Of a stretch of 13,571 bases of DNA, positions 7,315-13,571 are shown in pieces. The stretch comes from Pseudomonadota bacterium (GTDB lineage Bacteria > Pseudomonadota > Alphaproteobacteria > Acetobacterales > Acetobacteraceae), in NCBI GenBank assembly GCA_021807975.1, contig JAKBCJ010000083.1, positions 1 to 13,571 on the forward strand, given 5' to 3'. Under the pieces are notes generated by a model. The model had not been told where the DNA came from. It saw only the letters and a list, made by a program, of their open reading frames with translations, and made no database searches. Position numbers and translations under genes: made by a program. The first letter of the stretch is position 1. Each line of letters begins with the position of its first letter.

Positions 7315-7687
7315 GGGCTCTCCGGATTGTCAGGCCGTTCCGCTCTACACGGCCGTGCGGAAAAACGCGACCGGCTCGGCGAGCCCGGTGGACCTGCTGA
7401 GCGGCGCCAGGGCAGTTGACCGCCTGTTCCCGTTGGAAAAGAGGCACGGCGCCATCCTGGAAGCGCAGGCCACCGAAATCCAAATGCCGAAAGACCGGCC
7501 GACTGCGCTGAAACACCACCCCAAGGCGCGTGAGGATATCCTGGTGGCCGCAGCAAAGGGCGCCTCCGCCACGGGATCGGCGGTCGCCGCACAGCATGTT
7601 TCCGACATTTCCCGCCGCCCGGGGGGAATGGAGGAGCGACTCCGGGCAATGGGCGATATAAGGGTTCTTACGCAAGACCCACGCTGA
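7313..7687 (+). CDS. Uncertain 124-residue hypothetical frame between methyltransferase and radA
   Basis: The 413 bases between the methyltransferase start and radA hold no recognisable gene. The best candidate is a forward frame from ATG 7313 to TGA 7687. In its favour, most third positions are G or C, and the antisense frames over it have the His/Gln/Arg-rich and Ser/Ala-rich look that shadows of real genes have. Against it, there is no ribosome binding site, its start overlaps the divergent methyltransferase ATG, and the product (KRHGAILEAQATEIQMPKDR in the middle) has no domain I recognise. It may be a short lineage-specific gene, a decayed remnant, or chance. Its last part overlaps the likely radA promoter region near 7655. 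Confidence 0.25.
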   Translation: MGSPDCQAVPLYTAVRKNATGSASPVDLLSGARAVDRLFPLEKRHGAILEAQATEIQMPKDRPTALKHHPKAREDILVAAAKGASATGSAVAAQHVSDISRRPGGMEERLRAMGDIRVLTQDPR

Positions 7688-7727
7688 CCGCCCGCCGGGC
7701 GGCGCCAACCTGAAGAATCCCGTTCCT

Positions 7728-9116
<1,389 letters not shown>

Positions 9117-9262
9117 ACGCCCCGTCGAGTCCGGCATCAACCATGCCCCCGCGGAATTTAACCGACGCCGCCGAGGCATCCGGACCGCCCCTTGGTGCCA
9201 GAATCCGGCTCGTAGCAATCGCCTACCGTAACCAGCTTGCGACGGACGTATCTTTACCCATC

Positions 9263-9273
9263 TGATAATATCA
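9263..9273. promoter_or_regulatory. AT-rich palindrome upstream of the AraC-type gene
   Basis: TGATA-A-TATCA is a perfect interrupted palindrome within an AT-rich island (about 9249-9284) in otherwise GC-rich DNA, 46 bases before the regulator's ATG. It contains GATAAT-like -10 elements. It could be the promoter itself or a binding site, for instance for autoregulation. No well-spaced -35 box was found; TTGCGA at 9237-9242 is 21 bases away, too far for a standard spacing. Confidence 0.3.
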
Positions 9274-9319
9274 TATCTAAATAACGGAAGCGCCCCGTCC
9301 GGGGAGAGGGGGAGGGCAC

Positions 9320-10435
9320 ATGGAACAGATGCTTCCTGTCGCGGCGTTTACCACTGCGGATCTGCTGCCCCAAACCCGTTACGAAGCGTGGCGCAACCTG
9401 ATCCGCGCGGTCTTCGAGCCGTCGCCACCGACCGGCAACCATCCACCTGACCTTCGCGCCACTGTGCGCTCGGTCCATCTCGGCCCCATGATGGTGGCGC
9501 GGGCCGCCGCGGAAGCCCAGTATTTCACCCGCTCGCGCCATTTGATCGAGGCCGAGGGCCTCGATCACTTCCTGATCCAGGTTTACAGCCGCGGCGCCTG
9601 TGAAGGCACGTACGGACAGCGTCACAACATCACACGACCGGGCGACATCAAGATCATCGACATGGCGCGCACCTTTCATTCGCTGAATACAGATTTCGAC
9701 AATGTCACCCTAACGGTGCCGCGCACTCTGCTGGCACCGTTGCTGGCACGTCCCGACGATCTGCACGGCATGATCCTGCCACGCGCAGCCCCTGTGGCCC
9801 GCATTCTGGCATCCCACGTCCGCGGACTGATGGCACACACCACCAGCCTCGGCATTTCGCAGGGCGCGATGCTCGCCGCCGCTACATTGCGCCTTGTGGC
9901 GGCCTGCCTCGGTCCCAACCCGCGCGCGCGGGATGAAATTCTGCCCAGTCAGATAACCGCCACCCGCCAGGCGGTGCGCGACTTCATCGACCAGCACCTC
10001 GCCTCACCGTTACTGGAACCGGACATGCTGGCGCGGCGTTTTAATATGTCCCGCGCCCACCTGTACCGGCTGTTCGAGGAGGAGCAAGGAGTCGTCGCCT
10101 ATATCCGGGCGCGGCGACTGCGACGGTGCCTGCTGGCACTGACCGACGCAACGCAGGCGGGTCGCGCGATCGGTGAGATCGCGCTGAGCTACGGTTTCAA
10201 CAGCGAAGCCCATTTCAGCCGTGTATTCCGCCGCGCCTTCGGCGCCACCCCCAGCGAAGCCCGCGCCGGGGCGCTGCGGCCGGTCCCGGGCTCGGGAGAC
10301 AGCCAGCAAACCTTCATCAGCGACTGGATGCGAGCATTGCAACAGTCCGCCGACCCGCCGGGGACGCTCGCAACCGGGGCGCCAGCCGAAAGGCTTGAGG
10401 CAGATGGTCAAAGTGTCCAGCGCCCGCAATGCTAG
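9320..10435 (+). CDS. AraC family transcriptional regulator
   Basis: The 371-residue protein has an N-terminal sensing domain and a C-terminal AraC/XylS DNA-binding domain. Residues 15-200 resemble the AraC-binding-like domain of FeaR-type regulators (DHFLIQVYSRGACEGTYGQ at 82-100 and the following PGDIKIID strand). The two helix-turn-helix units lie at about 232-252 (LEPDMLARRFNMSRAHLYRL) and 284-313, the latter with the family signature IGEIALSYGFNSEAHFSRVF then GATPSEAR. About 55 residues follow the usual end of the domain and look disordered. GGAGG about 5 nt before ATG 9320 supports the start. The gene ends in an ATGCTAG overlap with the sulfotransferase gene, so the two are probably cotranscribed and the regulator may control this locus. 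The effector is unknown. Confidence 0.92.
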   Translation: MEQMLPVAAFTTADLLPQTRYEAWRNLIRAVFEPSPPTGNHPPDLRATVRSVHLGPMMVARAAAEAQYFTRSRHLIEAEGLDHFLIQVYSRGACEGTYGQRHNITRPGDIKIIDMARTFHSLNTDFDNVTLTVPRTLLAPLLARPDDLHGMILPRAAPVARILASHVRGLMAHTTSLGISQGAMLAAATLRLVAACLGPNPRARDEILPSQITATRQAVRDFIDQHLASPLLEPDMLARRFNMSRAHLYRLFEEEQGVVAYIRARRLRRCLLALTDATQAGRAIGEIALSYGFNSEAHFSRVFRRAFGATPSEARAGALRPVPGSGDSQQTFISDWMRALQQSADPPGTLATGAPAERLEADGQSVQRPQC

Positions 10436-12513
10436 AGTTTCCTTCCATTGACCTACCCACACCCCGGCCTTTGTCCGACATGACCCTGACGCAAGCGCGC
10501 GCGCTCTACCGTGACGGCCGTTACACCGAGGCATCGGCGATGCTGGAGGAGATTCTGGCGTCCGCGCCGGACGCGGCCCAGCCCGCTTCGGTTCTGGGGC
10601 TGTGCAAGGTCCGGCTCGGTGCTTCGGCGGCCGGCCTGCATTTGCTTGCCCGCGCCGCCGCCGCCGCCCCACGCGATGGCGAAGTCGTGTTGAATTTCGG
10701 CATCGGGTTGATGGCCGCGAAGCACGCAAGCGAGGCCGTGCGCCTGTTCCGGCAAGCGGAGACCCTGCTCCCACACGACCCGGCGCCCGTACTGAATCTG
10801 GCCAGCGCCCTGTTGCTGCTCGGCGACATCCGCGGTGCCCGAACAGCGGCCCGCAAGGCGCGGTTGCGCGCGCCGGAGATGGCCGAAGCACATTACACGA
10901 TGGGGCTCGTCGATGCGGCCGGGGACGACCTGCCGGCCGCCGAACGGTTATTCGCCCGGGCCGTCGCGCTGGCACCCGGCTTTGCCGAAGCCTGGCTCAA
11001 CCTCGGCGTCACACGCTACCGCCGCAACGATGTGGATGGGGCGCGGATCGCCCTGCGAAAGGCGCTTTCGGCCAGGCCCGGCTTCGCAGCGGCGGTGGCG
11101 AATCTGGCGGCTCTGGATCTGCTGGACGGTGAAATCGACGCAGCGAACGCCAGCCTGGAAGCAGCGCTGGCCGCCGACCCGGACAACCCGGACCTTCGCC
11201 TTGCGCGAGTCACCGGTCTCGTCGCCGATGATCGGCCCGACGAGGCGTTGGCATTGCTGGACGGCCCGCCTCCCGACGAGCCATCGGCCGCGCTGCATTG
11301 GCGATTGGAATACAGCCTGGCGCTGCTGCAGACCAACCGCCCGGAGGAGGCGCGCGCGATCGTCGGGCAACTCGGTTCGGTGCCGCCGGCATTCCAGCCG
11401 TTACTGGACCTGCGGCTGATCATGCTGGCGCTGCACGACGGCGAAGCGGATCGCGCCCGCGCGCAGGCCGGGACGATGCAGCAACGGCTGCGGGACACCG
11501 CCGGCATGCTGCCGGAACATCGTATCGCCGGTTGGTTCAACGTCGCGCGCTTCTGGCAGCATATCGGGGAGCCGGGACTGGCGTTCGATGCCCGCGCCCA
11601 AGGACACCGGCTGCTGGGACAGTTGCAGCCCTTCTCGCGCGACCGCTATGCGGCGTTCATGGAGGCGACGATGGCCGCCTTCGATGGCGCCCGTTTCCAG
11701 GACGGGCCGCGCGCCAGTAACCTGGATTCCGCGCCGGTGTTCATCGTCGGGATGCCCCGATCGGGCACGACGCTGACCGAGCACATACTGGCGGCACACC
11801 GCGACGTTCATGGCGCCGGTGAGCGGGGTGCCCTCGCCGGGGCCTATAACCGGGCCGGGGGCGGCTGGGAGTCCGCCGATGGCCCATCCGCGGTCGCCGC
11901 CTTGGATAAATCGACGCTCGACCGCATCGCCGGGTCATACCTGGAGGAACTCCACGCACTGGCGCCTGGAAAGGCCCGCATCGTGGACAAAATGCCCGGT
12001 AATTTCAGATTGCTGGGTTTCGCCGCCCTGCTGCTGCCCGGGGCGCGGGTGATCTCATGCATACGCGATCCGCGTGATATCGGAACCTCGATTTTTCAGT
12101 ATCGGTTCAATGGCTATCATCCATATTCGCACGATATCGCGGATCTCGGTTGGTATATCGCGCGACAACGGCGCCTGATGCGGCATTGGGATGCAGTCCT
12201 GCCGCTGCCGATTCTGCATCTGGAACTTTCGGACTGGGTGCGGGATTTCTCTGGCACGCTGCGCCGGGTGCTCGATTTTCTCGGCCTGCCCTATGATCCA
12301 GCCTGCGAACGCTTTCATCAGCAGGACCGGAAGATCCGCACTGTCAGCCGGTTTCAGGTTCGGGTTCCCGTTAATGACCATGGTATCGGCCGCTGGCAGC
12401 CGATATCTGACCGGCTTCGGCCGCTGATTGCCGAGTTGGAAGCCGCCGGGGAGGATCTCGGCCCGGCCGATCCGGCTTTCCGCGCGCCAGAGACGGACAG
12501 ACAAACGATTTGA
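10429..12513 (+). CDS. TPR-repeat sulfotransferase family protein
   Basis: The 694-residue protein joins tetratricopeptide repeats (about 20-400, for example HYTMGLVDAAGDDLPAAERL at 155-174 and AWLNLGVTRYRRNDVDGAR at 188-206) to a C-terminal sulfotransferase domain (about 436-680). The 5'-phosphosulfate loop is VFIVGMPRSGTT at 437-448, and the 3'-phosphate site is RVISCIRDPRDIGTSIF at 540-556. KMPGNFRLLG at 521-530 and the late VSRFQVRVPVNDHGIGRW also match the PAPS-dependent family related to tyrosylprotein sulfotransferases. The expected reaction is sulfate transfer from PAPS to a protein or glycan hydroxyl, with the TPRs binding the substrate. No signal peptide is seen, so it is cytoplasmic. 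Start ATG 10429 overlaps the araC-type stop; ATG 10480 is an alternative, and neither has a Shine-Dalgarno. The next gene encodes a candidate surface protein. Confidence 0.9.
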   Translation: MLEFPSIDLPTPRPLSDMTLTQARALYRDGRYTEASAMLEEILASAPDAAQPASVLGLCKVRLGASAAGLHLLARAAAAAPRDGEVVLNFGIGLMAAKHASEAVRLFRQAETLLPHDPAPVLNLASALLLLGDIRGARTAARKARLRAPEMAEAHYTMGLVDAAGDDLPAAERLFARAVALAPGFAEAWLNLGVTRYRRNDVDGARIALRKALSARPGFAAAVANLAALDLLDGEIDAANASLEAALAADPDNPDLRLARVTGLVADDRPDEALALLDGPPPDEPSAALHWRLEYSLALLQTNRPEEARAIVGQLGSVPPAFQPLLDLRLIMLALHDGEADRARAQAGTMQQRLRDTAGMLPEHRIAGWFNVARFWQHIGEPGLAFDARAQGHRLLGQLQPFSRDRYAAFMEATMAAFDGARFQDGPRASNLDSAPVFIVGMPRSGTTLTEHILAAHRDVHGAGERGALAGAYNRAGGGWESADGPSAVAALDKSTLDRIAGSYLEELHALAPGKARIVDKMPGNFRLLGFAALLLPGARVISCIRDPRDIGTSIFQYRFNGYHPYSHDIADLGWYIARQRRLMRHWDAVLPLPILHLELSDWVRDFSGTLRRVLDFLGLPYDPACERFHQQDRKIRTVSRFQVRVPVNDHGIGRWQPISDRLRPLIAELEAAGEDLGPADPAFRAPETDRQTI

Positions 12514-12525
12514 GACGGACAGACA
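12490..12525 (+). repeat. 14-bp direct repeat across the sulfotransferase stop codon
   Basis: GAGACGGACAGACA occurs at 12490-12503 and again at 12512-12525, exactly 22 bases apart. The first copy encodes the C-terminal ETDRQ residues, and the second begins inside the TGA stop. It looks like a small tandem duplication of the gene end. No function is apparent. Confidence 0.85.
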
Positions 12526-12601
12526 TGGCTGGTGCCGTTGGCGCACCGGTAAGATTCCTGACAACGCCGCTAAGGTTCAAACGGTCGCGTTGAAATAGCC
12601 A

Positions 12602-12621
12602 GGCGCCGCGGGGGCGGCGCC
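12602..12621. repeat. Strong GC hairpin ahead of the glycine-rich gene
   Basis: GGCGCCGC (12602-12609) pairs perfectly with GCGGCGCC (12614-12621) around a GGGG loop. It lies between the sulfotransferase stop and the ribosome binding site GGGGGA (12625-12630) of the next gene. No T-run follows, so it is not a standard intrinsic terminator. It could attenuate read-through, protect mRNA ends, or affect initiation of the glycine-rich gene. Confidence 0.7.
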
Positions 12622-12633
12622 ATTGGGGGATCG

Positions 12634-13571
12634 ATGTCCGGTACGACCGTTTCAACCTACGCCGAACTTGTCGCCGCAATTCAGGCGGCCAACGCGCAGG
12701 GCTTCGGCAGTTATACGATCGGGCTTGCCGCCAATATCGTCCTGACGGGCGCGTTGCCGACGATTGCGCTGACCGGCGGCGAGACGCTTACGATCGACGG
12801 CGGCGCGTCAAGCGATTACTCGATCAGCGGCGGCGGGGCGTATCGCGGCCTGGTGGTCACAACTGGCAGCGTGACACTACAGAATACAGCGATCACCGAC
12901 GCGATCGCGACGGGAAGCGCGGGCTCTCCTGGCGGCGGCGGCGGCGCCGGCCTGGGCGGCGGATTGTTCGTCGGTAGCGCGGCTCAAGTAACGTTGGTCA
13001 ATGTCACCTTCAGCGGCCTTGACAAAGCGATCGGCGGTGCTGGCGGCAGCAGCGCTGCCACCGGCCGCACCACGGGGTTGGGCGGCCAAGGCGGAACACC
13101 TGGCGGTGGTGGCGCGGTTCCTGTTCTAGGCGGCGTCCTGACGACCAGCAATCACAGAAGCTATGGCTATATCCCGGCACATGGTGCCGGCGATTCAGGC
13201 GGTGTCGGCGGCTTTGGCGGCGTTGGTGGGCTGGGCGGCAAGGGCGGCAAGGGTGGGTCCGGTGGCGCCGGCGGGTCAGGGATCAACGGAATCGGAACCG
13301 GCGGCCATGGCGGCGTCGGCGCCTCGGGGGGCGCGGGCAGCGGTCGCACCGGCTCCGCCGGTCAAGTCACCGGCCCCCAAGCCGCGGGTGGGGCCGGCGG
13401 CGCCGTTGGCGCCGTCTTAAACTTTGATCACATTAGTGGCTACGGCGGCAAAGGTGGCAAGGGGCAGGCCGGCGCCATCAACCGCGCGGGTGGTCAAGGC
13501 CATGCCGGGTCGGCAGGCGGTGCTGCCAACGGCGGCAACTTCGGCGGCGGCGGCGGCGGCGGCGGCGGCGG
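12634..13571 (+). CDS. Glycine-rich beta-helix repeat protein, open at the window edge (partial)
   Basis: The frame runs without a stop from ATG 12634 to the window end (312 codons), with GGGGGA just upstream as ribosome binding site. Residues 8-60 resemble the opening of secreted right-handed beta-helix proteins: TYAELVAAIQAANA, then IVLTGALPTIALTGGETLTIDGG. Beta-helix rungs recur as VTLQNTAI (80-87), VTLVNVTF (119-126) and AVLNFDHI (260-267), and long glycine loops such as GGKGGKG (233-239 and 271-277) lie between and around them. No N-terminal signal peptide is visible, so export would need a C-terminal signal (type I secretion) or an unusual route, and that part is outside the window. Large proteins of this type are usually adhesins or surface structures; here that is inference. 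The full gene may be several kilobases. Confidence 0.85.
   Translation, partial: MSGTTVSTYAELVAAIQAANAQGFGSYTIGLAANIVLTGALPTIALTGGETLTIDGGASSDYSISGGGAYRGLVVTTGSVTLQNTAITDAIATGSAGSPGGGGGAGLGGGLFVGSAAQVTLVNVTFSGLDKAIGGAGGSSAATGRTTGLGGQGGTPGGGGAVPVLGGVLTTSNHRSYGYIPAHGAGDSGGVGGFGGVGGLGGKGGKGGSGGAGGSGINGIGTGGHGGVGASGGAGSGRTGSAGQVTGPQAAGGAGGAVGAVLNFDHISGYGGKGGKGQAGAINRAGGQGHAGSAGGAANGGNFGGGGGGGGG
13543..13571 (+). repeat. (GGC)n trinucleotide run at the window end
   Basis: Nine uninterrupted GGC units plus GG end the window and encode polyglycine in the beta-helix gene. A shorter (GGC)5 run occurs at 12931-12945. Triplet length changes would keep the reading frame. Ending exactly in a pure repeat also suggests that an assembly stopped here, so the true number of units is unknown. 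Confidence 0.9.

Noticed and set aside
7688..7702. Palindrome CCGCCCG-C-CGGGCGG before radA
   Set aside because: With a one-base centre it cannot form a full hairpin, and such G/C palindromes arise easily in this composition.
12877..13349. Short frames in both directions over the glycine-rich gene, including a proline-rich minus-strand frame
   Set aside because: These are the out-of-frame and antisense readings of glycine codons. The continuous frame from 12634 with beta-helix rungs explains the region.
12931..13571. Glycine-codon repeats considered as a CRISPR or other DNA repeat array
   Set aside because: The repeats are irregular in spacing, follow the codon frame, and lack unique spacers. 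They reflect protein composition.

Overview
The window is GC-rich (about two thirds GC by eye), densely packed, and has no phage, insertion-sequence, tRNA, rRNA or CRISPR signature. The families present (a Bax inhibitor-1 protein, an Mla-type ATPase, a YbbP-like permease, RadA, a TPR-sulfotransferase and a glycine-rich beta-helix protein), together with the codon use and frequent non-ATG starts, suggest an alphaproteobacterium. Acetobacteraceae or related Rhodospirillales is the best guess. This is inference from protein flavour, not a database match.

Left part (1-4871). After the last 16 codons of an unidentified plus-strand gene come four minus-strand genes: a glutathione S-transferase-like protein, a Bax inhibitor-1/YccA membrane protein ending in a good intrinsic terminator, a large FtsX-family ABC permease without an adjacent ATPase, and a small cupin. 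The spacer between the permease and the Bax inhibitor gene is unusually rich in inverted repeats.

Middle (4872-9116). A plus-strand MlaF-like ATPase has no MlaE or MlaD gene beside it. It overlaps a small exported protein that apparently starts at CTG. Convergent to these is a putative sugar O-methyltransferase. A poorly supported 124-codon frame lies between that gene and radA, the DNA repair ATPase, which starts at TTG.

Right part (9117-13571). Three plus-strand genes follow: an AraC-type regulator, a TPR-sulfotransferase overlapping it in an ATGCTAG junction, and a glycine-rich beta-helix protein that is still open at the window edge. The window stops inside a pure GGC run, which suggests a contig break in a large repetitive gene. 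A regulator, a sulfotransferase and a repetitive surface-type protein in a row form the most interesting locus here. A functional link between them is a hypothesis only.
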